Positions 26,711 to 35,337 of a stretch of DNA of 49,964 bases are shown piece after piece. The stretch's first letter is position 1; the number at the start of each line of letters is the position of its first letter. The notes under the pieces are model-generated. The model saw nothing but the letters and a program-made list of their open reading frames with translations. It had not been told where the DNA came from and searched no databases. The position numbers and the translations under genes were made by a program. Origin of the DNA: DAOUFU01 sp034429275 (GTDB lineage Bacteria; Chloroflexota; Anaerolineae; Aggregatilineales; Aggregatilineaceae); contig DAOUFU010000262.1 in the NCBI GenBank assembly GCA_034429275.1, forward strand, positions 1 through 49,964. The letters run 5' to 3'.

Positions 26711-27958
26711 CTATATCTCCAACAGGTAGTCCTGTAAAAGCTGGTGCGCCGACGAATGGCGCAGCCGGTTCAGTGCCTGGGCCTCCAACTGGCGCACACG
26801 TTCGCGCGTTACTCCGATCTCGCGTCCCACTTCCTCCAGTGTGTGCGTCTCGCCGTCCATCAAACCATACCGCAGTTCAAGAATATGCGCTTCGCGCTCT
26901 GGTAGCCGCGAGAGAGCCTGGGTCAGGTGCTCGCGCAGCAGATTCTGAGTCGCCACTTCGGCAGGCGCAGGACTGGACTTGTCTTCAATAAAATCACCGA
27001 ACTCCGAATCCGCGTCTTCTTCAATGGGTGTCTCCAGGCTGATCGGACGGCGCGAAATCTCGATGAGGTTGCGCACTTTGTCCGGCGTAGTCTCCAATGC
27101 TTCTGCCAGTTCATCCGTGGTCGGGTCGCGCGCCAGTTCTTGAGTGAGCTGAGTCGAAACCCGCCGCAGCCGGTTGATCTGGTCGCCCATGTGAACCGGC
27201 ACGCGAATCGTGCGTCCCTGGTCCGCGACGGCACGGCTGACGGCCTGGCGGATCCACCAGGTTGCATATGTGCTGAACTTGTGCCCGCGGCGATATTCGA
27301 ATTTGCGCGCTGCACGGATAAGGCCAATATTACCTTCTTGTATCAAATCCAAAAAGTGCACACCCCGCCCGATATACTTCTTGGCTACACTGATGACCAG
27401 TCGCGAGTTGGCACGCACCAGATATTCCTGGGCCGCCTCACCATCGTCGATGAGAGCCTGCAAATCCCGAATGTCATCCGGCGAAAGCATACTCCCATAC
27501 TCGCTGAGTTGGTCGCTTGCCAGCTGCCCGGCTTCCATACGCTTGGCCAGGGCTACTTCTTCCTCTGCCGTGAGCAGCGGGACACGCCCTGCCTCTTTGA
27601 GATACAGTCCCACCACGTCATCGGTATCAAGGGCCTGCTGATACCCGGCATCAAGGATCAGGTCCTGGTAAAGCAGCTTGGGATCAAGCGTCTCTTCCGG
27701 GACCACTTCGCTTACCACTTCGATTTCCGGCTCGCGAACAGGCGATTCGGGCAGTACCTCGACCCCCACATTCGCCAGGGCGTCGAGCAGCTCTTCGAGC
27801 AGGTCAATATTATGCTCAAGCGCGGGAAGCTGCTTGAGGATATCATCGTACGTGATGTATCCCTGCCGCTTTCCCTGCTCGACCAGTTGTTCCCACATGG
27901 CTCTGCCGGCAGTCACTGCTTCCGGCTGTTGGTTTTTGCTGTCCACCATCGTTATCAT
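26711..27958 (-). CDS. rpoD: primary RNA polymerase sigma factor
   Basis: A sigma-70 family primary sigma factor of about 415 residues. Region 1.1-like sequence (GYITYDDILKQLP) is followed by region 1.2 (VGLYLKEAGRVPLLTAEEE), region 2 (NSRLVISVAKKYIGRGVHFLDLIQEG, FEYRRGHKFSTYATWWIRQ), region 3 (MGDQINRLRRV) and region 4 (LRYGLMDGETHTLEEVG, TRERVRQLEAQALNRLRH). The short region 1.1 is normal outside Proteobacteria. Start at 27958 is tentative: ATGs at 27958 and 27949 both lack a clear ribosome binding site, and a GTG lies at 27988. The gene is followed closely by the LiaF-like gene. Confidence 0.95.
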   Translation of the reverse strand: MITMVDSKNQQPEAVTAGRAMWEQLVEQGKRQGYITYDDILKQLPALEHNIDLLEELLDALANVGVEVLPESPVREPEIEVVSEVVPEETLDPKLLYQDLILDAGYQQALDTDDVVGLYLKEAGRVPLLTAEEEVALAKRMEAGQLASDQLSEYGSMLSPDDIRDLQALIDDGEAAQEYLVRANSRLVISVAKKYIGRGVHFLDLIQEGNIGLIRAARKFEYRRGHKFSTYATWWIRQAVSRAVADQGRTIRVPVHMGDQINRLRRVSTQLTQELARDPTTDELAEALETTPDKVRNLIEISRRPISLETPIEEDADSEFGDFIEDKSSPAPAEVATQNLLREHLTQALSRLPEREAHILELRYGLMDGETHTLEEVGREIGVTRERVRQLEAQALNRLRHSSAHQLLQDYLLEI

Positions 27959-27994
27959 GTCAGGCAAACTACCACAGGCCTCATACACAAAAGC

Positions 27995-28018
27995 ACCCTA
28001 CCGCGAACGTGGCAGGGT
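27995..28018 (-). promoter_or_regulatory. hairpin in the rpoD leader
   Basis: ACCCTACC (27995-28002) pairs with GGCAGGGT (28011-28018) with one mismatch around an 8-base loop. On the minus strand GCTTTTG follows. It lies within about 40 bases of the rpoD start, so it could attenuate rpoD or act as a weak terminator. Confidence 0.4.
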
Positions 28019-28208
28019 ACCCAGACATCCCCCTCACTTGAAGGCAGACTCTAGGGCACGGACGCTGCTACCCCACCTTGAACAGCTACCCCGTCAACGC
28101 TACAACCAACTCGTCCAACAGGCATTCGAGCGAACATCCCACATCCCAATAACGTCAGCACACCGGGGCGCTGCAACGCTCCACTGAGCAAAGCCAATGG
28201 AGCCTAAC

Positions 28209-28236
28209 ATATTACTGCATTACGCTGCACGTGCAA
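28209..28236 (-). promoter_or_regulatory. candidate rpoD promoter
   Basis: On the minus strand TTGCAC (28236-28231), a 16-base spacer and TAATAT (28214-28209) resemble a weak sigma-70 promoter. The -35 half overlaps the perfect palindrome TGCACGTGCA, a possible operator. It would leave a leader of about 245 bases. Confidence 0.3.
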
Positions 28237-28275
28237 GTGAACTGCGTCCGGGGTGACACCTTACACATTTTTCGC

Positions 28276-28298
28276 AAAACCCGCCCGGCGGCGGTTTT
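28276..28298 (-). terminator. likely terminator of gmk
   Basis: AAAACC-GCC pairs with GGC-GGTTTT across 28276-28298 with one bulged base; the minus-strand arm ends in TTTT. It lies about 140 bases after the gmk stop. Confidence 0.5.
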
Positions 28299-28438
28299 CG
28301 CTTCCCCCTCAGGTCGTGCGCATCCCTATCGACCAGGCGAATCAATCGCCCTTTTTGGTGGATGCCGATTTTAACGCAGTATAAACTATTCGCCCAATGT
28401 CTTTACGCGGTCTTGATCAAGGCCCCAAGATCGACCGC

Positions 28439-29428
28439 CTAATCTGCCGGGAATTTTTCGCCGAGCGCTCGCAACCGCACGGCATCGGGCAGCACCAATC
28501 GATCGAGTGTAGTCCACACCCACCCTGCCGGAGCATCCGATTCTGTAGCGCGCCAGAAGCACCGATAGTAGTAATAAAGCGTGAACCGGGCGGGCGCGGT
28601 TTCCAGCACAACATAACGCGGCGGCGCAAAATCGAACCGATTATCATCCCATTGTTCGATCTCAACTGGAGCCGCGAATTCCTGGCTAAGTTGGACCTTG
28701 AGAGCCTCATAGGGATGGCTGCTCCGTCCTGCAAGCGAAAATCTGGGCGGAATGCCATCAGGGCGCGCCAACACATTTCCGTTGCGCTCAATCAACGGAA
28801 TCACCTGGCCATCAATGGTGTGCGGTGCCACTGCAACGTCAAAGCTGCCGCTGCGCGCGGCCCGCACGCCCATAATGATCCGATACAGGTCCTCAACGGC
28901 CGTTTCCAGATCATCATTCACTACCAGATAATCACATTGAGGCGCATACGTCAACTCAAATCGTGCGCGTGCCAGTCGATTAGACAGGTCCTTAGGCGAG
29001 ATTTCACCCCGCCGTAAGATCCTCTTTTCCAAATCATCCAGGCTGGGCGGCGTGATAAAAACAATCACGGTGTGGGCCGGATACGCCTTGCGCACCGCGT
29101 CAGCGCCCAAAAAATCGATGTCGGCGATCAGGTCATGAGGTGCGTGGATAGCCGTTTCGATAGGCGCACGTGGTGTGCCGTAATAGTTGTTGCCATGAAC
29201 CTTCTGATACTCTACGAATGTTCCCAGTGCAATCAGCCGCTCAAATTCCGCGTGAGTCACAAAATGGTGCTCGACACCCTCTTGTTCGGTGCCGCGCGGT
29301 GCACGCGTTGTATATGTCGCCAGTTGGGGCAAATCCCCGCCCAGGCGATCCTGGACATGCTCCATCAACGTGTTCTTGCCCGCCCCCGATGGGCCAACCA
29401 GGATGAACAAAGTTCCTTCACGCGCCAT
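28439..29428 (-). CDS. gmk: guanylate kinase with an unusual C-terminal domain
   Basis: A 329-residue protein. Residues 1-200 are a guanylate kinase (GMP + ATP to GDP + ADP): P-loop GPSGAGKNTL at 12-21 (Asn where Ser/Gly is usual), TTRAPRGTEQEGVEHHFV for GMP binding, and EYQKVHGNNYYGTP. Residues from about 200 to 329 are an extra domain absent from ordinary guanylate kinases of about 205 residues. It is rich in aromatic residues (TLYYYYRCFWRA) and ends near LRALGEKFPAD. I cannot name that domain. The start at 29428 follows AAAAGGG and matches the usual kinase N-terminus; an upstream frame adds 27 unlikely residues. Confidence 0.88.
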   Translation of the reverse strand: MAREGTLFILVGPSGAGKNTLMEHVQDRLGGDLPQLATYTTRAPRGTEQEGVEHHFVTHAEFERLIALGTFVEYQKVHGNNYYGTPRAPIETAIHAPHDLIADIDFLGADAVRKAYPAHTVIVFITPPSLDDLEKRILRRGEISPKDLSNRLARARFELTYAPQCDYLVVNDDLETAVEDLYRIIMGVRAARSGSFDVAVAPHTIDGQVIPLIERNGNVLARPDGIPPRFSLAGRSSHPYEALKVQLSQEFAAPVEIEQWDDNRFDFAPPRYVVLETAPARFTLYYYYRCFWRATESDAPAGWVWTTLDRLVLPDAVRLRALGEKFPAD

Positions 29429-29678
29429 CAATCTGACCCTTTTTGATGATTCTCGATGCATGCGCCGGGCTTCCTGCGCAGCCGGTATGATTATCCCGGA
29501 GTGTAACACGCCGCCGTTCTTTGGGCCACGCTTTTACCTTCTTTATGACACCTCAAAATGAAATGTCACATTCCAGGCGTATCCCCCGCCTGCACAATCA
29601 TGCGATAATAGGTGCATCGTCGTGCCGCGCCCGTTGGCCTGCATTCGGAGGTAGGCCGCAGACAGAGGAGAGACATGC

Positions 29679-30686
29679 ATGGCCGAGCAGTCCAATATCG
29701 TGCAGATCAAGCAATCTCACGCCGAAGCAATCATGTCCAAAACCAATGTGGTCGGCGTGGGGATTGGCTACAAAATCAGCCGCGGCATTGTTACTGATAC
29801 CGAATCCATTATGGTGCTGGTGCGGCGCAAAGTTCCACAGACGGCGCTGACCCCAGACATGATTGTCCCGCCTAGCTACGAAGGCGTGCCAACTGACGTT
29901 GTCGAAATCGGCGACGTCCGTGCCCTGCAAACCCGAACCGATCGCTGGCGTCCGGTCCCAGGGGGAGTCAGCATCAGCCATTTCAAGGTGACGGCGGGCA
30001 CATTTGGAGCTGTGGTACGCGACCGAACCACAGGAACCCGGCTGATTTTGTCAAACAATCACGTGCTGGCCAACAGCAACGACGCCCAAGTGGGCGACGC
30101 CATTCTTCAGCCCGGCCCGGTCGATGGCGGCAAGAATCCTGCAGACATAATCGCCCGTCTGGAACGTTTCATTCCGCTGCAATTCGTACAAGACGAACCC
30201 GAATGCAGCATCGCGACCGGAATAGCCGCTGTACTCAATATCATGGCCCGTATCGTGGGGTCGCGTCATCGCCTATCAACTCTGCAGTTCAACCCGCAGG
30301 CTGCCAATACCGTTGATGCTGCTGTTGCGCGACCTTTGGACGATTCGCTTCTGGGCAGCGACACTTTGGAAATCGGCGAGGTGTCGGGCACAACTGCCCC
30401 CACCCTGCTGATGGATGTGCGTAAGTCCGGGCGCTCAACCGGCCTGACTACCGGGCGTATTCTGGTCATGAACGCAACGGTTGAAGTGGGCTATGGGCCG
30501 GGGCGTACCGCTCGCTTTGAGGACCAGATCATCACTTCCGCCATGTCCAGCCCAGGCGACTCCGGGTCGTTGCTGGTCGATGCTCATTCGCCGCGGGCAG
30601 TCGGGCTTCTTTTTGCCGGCTCCGAGCAGTCCACCATTCACAACCCGATCCATTCTGTGCTTGACGCGCTCGACATTGTTATTTAG
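29679..30686 (+). CDS. trypsin-like serine protease without signal peptide
   Basis: A 335-residue protein with a chymotrypsin-fold protease domain. The catalytic triad is visible: His 128 (LSNNHVLAN), Asp 213 (NTVDAAVA) and Ser 295 (SPGDSGSLLV). Residues 1-85 form a separate alpha/beta domain with NVVGVGIGYK and a repeated V-x-E-I-G ending. No signal peptide or membrane segment is seen, so the protein is probably cytoplasmic or exported by another route. GAGGAG precedes the ATG. The downstream gene is a free copy of its N-terminal domain, suggesting that this domain controls the protease. Confidence 0.82.
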   Translation: MAEQSNIVQIKQSHAEAIMSKTNVVGVGIGYKISRGIVTDTESIMVLVRRKVPQTALTPDMIVPPSYEGVPTDVVEIGDVRALQTRTDRWRPVPGGVSISHFKVTAGTFGAVVRDRTTGTRLILSNNHVLANSNDAQVGDAILQPGPVDGGKNPADIIARLERFIPLQFVQDEPECSIATGIAAVLNIMARIVGSRHRLSTLQFNPQAANTVDAAVARPLDDSLLGSDTLEIGEVSGTTAPTLLMDVRKSGRSTGLTTGRILVMNATVEVGYGPGRTARFEDQIITSAMSSPGDSGSLLVDAHSPRAVGLLFAGSEQSTIHNPIHSVLDALDIVI

Positions 30687-30732
30687 ACATTGTCATCCAG
30701 CGTCCCAATCGCGCATAGGAGGAAACTGGCTC

Positions 30733-31011
30733 ATGAGTGACGAACCGTCGAACAACTACCAGCGCGCGCTCACGGTCAAGATGCGCTATGAAGCTCGCCT
30801 GATGAGCATGGCCAACGTGGTTGGAGTCGGCGTGGGTGTTCGTCAGCGTGGTGGCCAGATTCTGGATGAAATCGCCCTTATCGTGCTGGTTGATCGCAAA
30901 CGCCCCTGGTCCGAGCTGGCTCCCGAAGACCGCGTCCCCTCGCAACTCGACGGTGTGCCGGTAGATGTGCAGGAGATTGGGCGACCGGAAGCTCAATCGG
31001 GCAAAACCTGA
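30733..31011 (+). CDS. stand-alone homologue of the protease N-terminal domain
   Basis: A 92-residue protein that matches residues 13-82 of the upstream serine protease along its length: NVVGVGVGVRQ against NVVGVGIGYKI, IALIVLVDRKRPWSEL against SIMVLVRRKVPQTAL, and LDGVPVDVQEIG against YEGVPTDVVEIG. There is no protease domain. A strong AGGAGG lies 10 bases before the ATG at 30733, and the gene starts 46 bases after the protease stop. A free prodomain-like protein beside its protease suggests an inhibitor, chaperone or complex partner; that is inference. Confidence 0.8.
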   Translation: MSDEPSNNYQRALTVKMRYEARLMSMANVVGVGVGVRQRGGQILDEIALIVLVDRKRPWSELAPEDRVPSQLDGVPVDVQEIGRPEAQSGKT

Positions 31012-31085
31012 TCGAGCACTGGCGCGATCCCCCATCCAGGGCTATGATCGCGGCCTTTCCGGTTTCACCACGCTGGGAGTGTTCG

Positions 31086-32240
31086 ATGCTGCGCAACTTT
31101 CGACGTTCACGGCAGAATTTGCCTGCCGTCCTGCTGCTCAGCATGATCATACTCATGGGTTTCACCTCACTGCACGATCCCGCCCCGGCAATGTCAATCA
31201 AGGGCGATCCGCCGTGCAGGTTCGACTACACTGTGCCCTATCACAACACTGATACAACCTGTGTTGAAGTCATCTACGACTCCATCATCGCACCCGAAGC
31301 CGTCCCGCATCTGGCCGGACTTGCAGTGGACGGTTCAGACACGCTCTTTTTCGCTTTGACAAATATGGGTGAAGTCTGGACCTTACCGGATTACGATGGT
31401 GACAGTTTCCCCGATACGCCTCAGCTTGTCACCGCCAGGCTGAATCTGCCCACGGCTCTGGCATGGCACGCTGAAGCGCTGTACATCCTGACTTACAGCG
31501 GGGTATTCCGGCTCGATGATCCCGGCACGCCCGGCTCATCGCCCAGCGTACTCATCCCCGGCTGGGATCAGTTTGGCAATGTGTGGCCGGGCAGTATCGA
31601 CATCGGCCCGGATGAACGCCTGTACATCAGTCTCAGCGCAGCGTGTGCCTATTGTCCGGCGTCAGAACCAGGGCGAGGCCTGCTCATTAGCTATTCGCTG
31701 GATGGCAGCGACGAACGGGTAGAAGCGAGTGAGCTGGTCCAGCCGCTGGATTTTGCGTGGCACCCGGCCACTGGCCAGGTATGGATTGGCGATAGTGCCC
31801 CGCTAGCCCTCACTGACGACGCTGCCAACCACAGATTTGATCGCCTGATCTCGCTCGATGCTCTCAGCACTCCAGCAGTCACTTTCCCATACCAGAGCAC
31901 GCCCGCCGGGCTGGTGTTCTATCCCAACGCAGCCTTTCCGGCGTGGCAGGGCGATCTGCTGCTGGTTCTACGCGGTTCATGGAATCTGCCGGAACCGGCA
32001 GGTTATGCCCTGGCCGTGGTAGGTTTCGACTCCCTGGGGAAACCTACCGGGCAGGTAGAGTTCGCCGCACCTGCTACTGCCCCCGACTCGGTCTATGCCA
32101 GCTACACAGTTAGCCAGCATTCCCTGACCGGGCAGGGATTCTTCCCACAGCACCCGGTAGATGTTGCCGTCGATTCGCGCGGCTGGATTTATGTTTCGAT
32201 TGAAGAAGGGCGAATTCTACGCTTGCGCCCCCGCCCCTGA
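31086..32240 (+). CDS. secreted beta-propeller protein (sorbosone dehydrogenase-like)
   Basis: A 384-residue exported protein. A basic N-terminus (MLRNFRRSRQ) and a hydrophobic segment form a signal peptide or anchor. The rest is built of repeated beta-propeller blades (LAGLAVDGSDTLFFAL, GSIDIGPDERLYISL, PVDVAVDSRGWIYVS), as in PQQ/sorbosone dehydrogenase-type or NHL/SMP-30-like propellers. Several cysteines (CAYCPASEPG) may form a disulfide. No clear PQQ ligand set could be assigned. GGGAG precedes the ATG at 31086. It follows the protease pair by 74 bases in the same direction; a functional link is not shown. Confidence 0.7.
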   Translation: MLRNFRRSRQNLPAVLLLSMIILMGFTSLHDPAPAMSIKGDPPCRFDYTVPYHNTDTTCVEVIYDSIIAPEAVPHLAGLAVDGSDTLFFALTNMGEVWTLPDYDGDSFPDTPQLVTARLNLPTALAWHAEALYILTYSGVFRLDDPGTPGSSPSVLIPGWDQFGNVWPGSIDIGPDERLYISLSAACAYCPASEPGRGLLISYSLDGSDERVEASELVQPLDFAWHPATGQVWIGDSAPLALTDDAANHRFDRLISLDALSTPAVTFPYQSTPAGLVFYPNAAFPAWQGDLLLVLRGSWNLPEPAGYALAVVGFDSLGKPTGQVEFAAPATAPDSVYASYTVSQHSLTGQGFFPQHPVDVAVDSRGWIYVSIEEGRILRLRPRP

Positions 32241-32250
32241 ACAATACCAC

Positions 32251-32288
32251 AGGCGCGGCACCGACAGATTTTTGCCGATGCCGCGCCT
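32251..32288. terminator. hairpin between convergent genes
   Basis: AGGCGCGGCA (32251-32260) pairs perfectly with TGCCGCGCCT (32279-32288). It separates the convergent propeller and aldehyde oxidoreductase genes and could end both transcripts, although the following T-runs are weak on both sides. Confidence 0.55.
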
Positions 32289-32317
32289 GTTCCTTACACG
32301 TCTGCCGCGTTAATCAC

Positions 32318-34495
32318 CTAGGCAGAGGTGGCCCCTGTCTTTTGCCGCACCAGTTCCACCACGTCAGGGAAATCGATCCCCAACTCACGGATCTTCTCCA
32401 AAGTGGGAATGCCGTTGGCATCCCAGCCGCGCCGGGCATAGACGGCTTCCATGAGTCTCTCATACTGCGCTTCACGATAGGCACGCAACCTGGCGACTTT
32501 TTCGCTCGTGGTTAACCCCTCCGGGTCCACCCCAACCAGATCGCGAAGTTGAGCATCGTACCGTGCCGCGCGAGACTCATACTCTTCGTTAGTCACCGGC
32601 CCCATAGCACGATACGGAAGATAATCGTGTTCTCGCGTTCCATATCCCAGTTTGAGTGTCAGCAGCCGCTGGAAGTTGTACACACGCTCAGACTGTGCGA
32701 TGAGATCGGCGGGTCGGGTAGGTTTGCCCGAAAGTCCTTCATACAGCCAGGTATAGTTTTCCACGTGTTCGGGCACTTTGTTTGGCTCAGCGGTCTGGTT
32801 ATTGTCCGCCGGCACGATATCGTTCCAGGGCAGCTTGCACAGCCCATGAATGCTAAACCATGTGCGCCACATCGGGAAATAATGCAGTGCCTCAGCCTTG
32901 GCTTCGAAGGTCGGAAGCTGTTTGCGAACCATATCCATGAAGATCAGCCACGCCTCATCATGCTGCGCACCTTTGACCGCCATGCCATAACCACCCTGCT
33001 GCGCCAGCGACTCTTTGGTGACGTATTCCGAGATCTCCATTCCCTTGACTTCCATGCCGATATCGCGCAGAAACGCCGGGTCCGCCCCATATTTCTCGGC
33101 AAACAAGGTCTTCATGTAGCGCACACCCTGGCCGATCACGTGACCAAAACCCTCGCCGCGCGCTAGCTGGTGCAGCAGTTCGAGCGCCGCCTCGGCATTC
33201 CCCCACGTGAGCTTGAGTCCGCCCGTCACGCGGTCATCGATGATCCCTTCCTGATAGCACTCCATCGCGAATGCCACTGAGTTGGCGAACGAGATTGTAT
33301 CGACACCGTAGGTGTCGCAATAAAAGTTCATCTCGACAACAGCCAGTGGATCGAACACTCCAATATTCGATCCCTCTCCCGCGATCGTTTCATATTCCGG
33401 CCCATCAACCAGGACTATCGCTCCCTTGTATGGCCCTGTACGCAGGTGAAAATGATCGACCCCATGTGCGCACGACAGCGTGCAACCATACCAGCAGCCG
33501 TCCGGGACTCCTTGCGTGAACAGTTCTTTCCAGGTAGTAGTATCAAAACGGTCGGCTTCGGGATGTGACCCATACCGATAATTGTGCACCGGCAGCAGAT
33601 CAAATTCATTCATGATGGGCGGCAAATGGCCGGTGCCGATGCTGCGCATGTTGTTCTGCTGGCTGTCGAGTTCCGCGATTTCTTTGTTGATTCGTCTGCC
33701 CGCCTGCCGGATCAATTCCATGTTGGCCGGGTTGTTGCTGTCCCCTTTCACCTGGCTGTAATACACCACCAGCGCCTTGATCCTTTTGTGGCGAAAGACT
33801 CGACCGGCCCCACCGCGCCCGGCCTGCTTGACGCGCACCTTCTGGCGGCGCAGGTCATACCAGCTCACGTTCAGGCAGGCATAACGCGAATACTCCGCCG
33901 CCTGTCCTGTCGAGATAACCGAGACACTGCGCCGATCGCGTTCATTTGCTCCATACATCTCGGTGAGCATCGGCCCGATCAGGTGGGTATCCAGCGGCTC
34001 AAGCGGCGCTTCCTCAATCGTGACACGTCCAGAGTCCCCATCGATCACAACAATCACATCGCGAGCGGCAATTCCCTGGATCTCCAGCGCATCCCACCCG
34101 GAAAACTTCAGATAAGGCCCGAAGTACCCGCCGGTATTACTGTCGATCGCCGAGCCGGTGAGCGGGGAAACCGTCATTACGGTAGCCTTGCCCGATCCAG
34201 GATACGCGGTGATGCCGCCAATAGGCCCTCCTGCGATCACGATTTCATTTTCGGGGCTGTCCCAGCGCGTTTCGGGCGTGACGGCATTCCACAGCAGCCA
34301 GTTGCAGAATCCGCGCCCACCCGTGAAGATATCCTTCATCTGCTGAGTGACCGGCTTTTCGCGGATCGTATTCGTCGCCAGGTCGATATACAATGTGCGA
34401 TTGGCATATCCCCGCTCAACGGGGCGCGTCTCGTAGGTGAACTCGGCAAGGATGGTGTGGCTTGCCTTGATCTCTTCAACAGACATCGTCGTCAT
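32318..34495 (-). CDS. aldehyde:ferredoxin oxidoreductase family enzyme
   Basis: A 725-residue member of the AOR family, which uses a tungsten (or molybdenum) bis-pterin and a [4Fe-4S] cluster to oxidise aldehydes or reduce acids with ferredoxin. The N-terminal domain (NRTLYIDLATNTI, GGRGFCNWLLW, GSGKATVMTVSPLTG) and the cluster ligands C-x3-C-x3-C (GCWYGCTLSCAHG) plus a distal Cys in HGLCKLPWND are present. It is longer than the classic 600-residue enzymes. No partner ferredoxin-type subunit is next to it. AGGAG precedes the ATG, and a good promoter lies about 90 bases upstream, so it is transcribed alone. Substrate is unknown. Confidence 0.88.
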   Translation of the reverse strand: MTTMSVEEIKASHTILAEFTYETRPVERGYANRTLYIDLATNTIREKPVTQQMKDIFTGGRGFCNWLLWNAVTPETRWDSPENEIVIAGGPIGGITAYPGSGKATVMTVSPLTGSAIDSNTGGYFGPYLKFSGWDALEIQGIAARDVIVVIDGDSGRVTIEEAPLEPLDTHLIGPMLTEMYGANERDRRSVSVISTGQAAEYSRYACLNVSWYDLRRQKVRVKQAGRGGAGRVFRHKRIKALVVYYSQVKGDSNNPANMELIRQAGRRINKEIAELDSQQNNMRSIGTGHLPPIMNEFDLLPVHNYRYGSHPEADRFDTTTWKELFTQGVPDGCWYGCTLSCAHGVDHFHLRTGPYKGAIVLVDGPEYETIAGEGSNIGVFDPLAVVEMNFYCDTYGVDTISFANSVAFAMECYQEGIIDDRVTGGLKLTWGNAEAALELLHQLARGEGFGHVIGQGVRYMKTLFAEKYGADPAFLRDIGMEVKGMEISEYVTKESLAQQGGYGMAVKGAQHDEAWLIFMDMVRKQLPTFEAKAEALHYFPMWRTWFSIHGLCKLPWNDIVPADNNQTAEPNKVPEHVENYTWLYEGLSGKPTRPADLIAQSERVYNFQRLLTLKLGYGTREHDYLPYRAMGPVTNEEYESRAARYDAQLRDLVGVDPEGLTTSEKVARLRAYREAQYERLMEAVYARRGWDANGIPTLEKIRELGIDFPDVVELVRQKTGATSA

Positions 34496-34583
34496 CGAAC
34501 ACTATCTCCTAAATCCATCGGGCAATGTCAAAAGGTAGTCCGGGCTTTTTACAAATACTTTCGCGCCAAAAGGGTTTTATCTC

Positions 34584-34612
34584 ATCATACCCGATGAAAT
34601 CCGCCCTGTCAG
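34584..34612 (-). promoter_or_regulatory. sigma-70-type promoter of the aldehyde oxidoreductase gene
   Basis: On the minus strand CTGACA (34612-34607), a 17-base spacer and TATGAT (34589-34584) each match consensus at five of six bases. Transcription should start near 34577, giving a leader of about 80 bases. Confidence 0.65.
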
Positions 34613-34737
34613 GTGACGGCTGGCGATCATCGGACCGAAATGTATCACCTTAGCCTATGGTCTCCACCGCATCGGGGTTGGTGAGGTTCCGTGTTACAAT
34701 ACTACCCTGCCCTTCACCAGAACAAGGACTGTCTCCC

Positions 34738-35322
34738 ATGCCGCTGACGCACCTGTATTTTGTTTCATCGAATCAGGAAAAGTACCGCGAAATTCACGGC
34801 GCACTATCACAATGTGGTGTCACCGTAGAACGCATCGATCTCGATGTACCGGAGATTCAGGGCATCGACCCGGCCCAGGTTGCCGAATACAAAGCCCATC
34901 ATGCTCATAGCACGCTGTCTGCTCGCTTTGCAGTGCCCTGTGCCGTCCTTGTCGAAGACACTGGCCTCGGCATTGATGCATGGCAGGGGTATCCTGGTGC
35001 GCTGGTGAAATGGGTCACACGCGCAATCGGTGAAGAAGGCTTATGTCGTCAGCTCGACGCATGGCCCGACCGTAGCGCAACTGCAACCGTTGTGCTGTGT
35101 CTCTATGACGGGCATACGACCCGGCGTTTTGTGGGGCAGACCCACGGAACCATCACCCTTACTCCGCGCGGCGAACTCGGCTTCGGGTGGGATAGCATTT
35201 TCCAGCCCGACGGGTATGATCGCACATACGGAGAAATGCCGCGTGAGGCCAAGATGGGCATCTCGATGCGTGCCCGTGCGCTGGATCAACTGCGCGCCTT
35301 CCTGCAATCCCAGGATGGTTGA
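34738..35322 (+). CDS. rdgB: RdgB/HAM1 non-canonical purine NTP pyrophosphatase
   Basis: A 194-residue house-cleaning pyrophosphatase that removes dITP, XTP and ITP. The N-terminal FVSSNQEKYREI motif, the metal-binding VEDTGLGIDAWQGYPGALVKW block and GELGFGWDSIFQPDG match the family; usual forms have SGL after D and FGYDP later, so this is a slightly divergent branch. The ATG at 34738 is chosen because the family starts directly with the TN/SSN strand. AAGGA lies upstream. It is divergent from the aldehyde oxidoreductase gene. Confidence 0.88.
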   Translation: MPLTHLYFVSSNQEKYREIHGALSQCGVTVERIDLDVPEIQGIDPAQVAEYKAHHAHSTLSARFAVPCAVLVEDTGLGIDAWQGYPGALVKWVTRAIGEEGLCRQLDAWPDRSATATVVLCLYDGHTTRRFVGQTHGTITLTPRGELGFGWDSIFQPDGYDRTYGEMPREAKMGISMRARALDQLRAFLQSQDG

Positions 35323-35337
35323 TCTGTACCTGGCACG

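Larger units (their letters stand above)
27959..28438. other. 480-base gene-free region between gmk and rpoD
   Basis: No convincing gene is present. The region holds the likely gmk terminator (28276-28298), a candidate rpoD promoter (28209-28236) overlapping the palindrome TGCACGTGCA (28226-28235), and a hairpin close to the rpoD start (27995-28018) followed by only four Ts. The region is C-rich on the plus strand around 28030-28170, with no repeat array. Confidence 0.6.

Noticed and set aside
28397..29017. 206-codon plus-strand frame opposite gmk
   Set aside because: No family match, no ribosome binding site, and it lies antisense to a clear guanylate kinase gene.
33584..34597. 337-codon plus-strand frame
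   Set aside because: Antisense to the aldehyde oxidoreductase gene; composition is that of a shadow frame.
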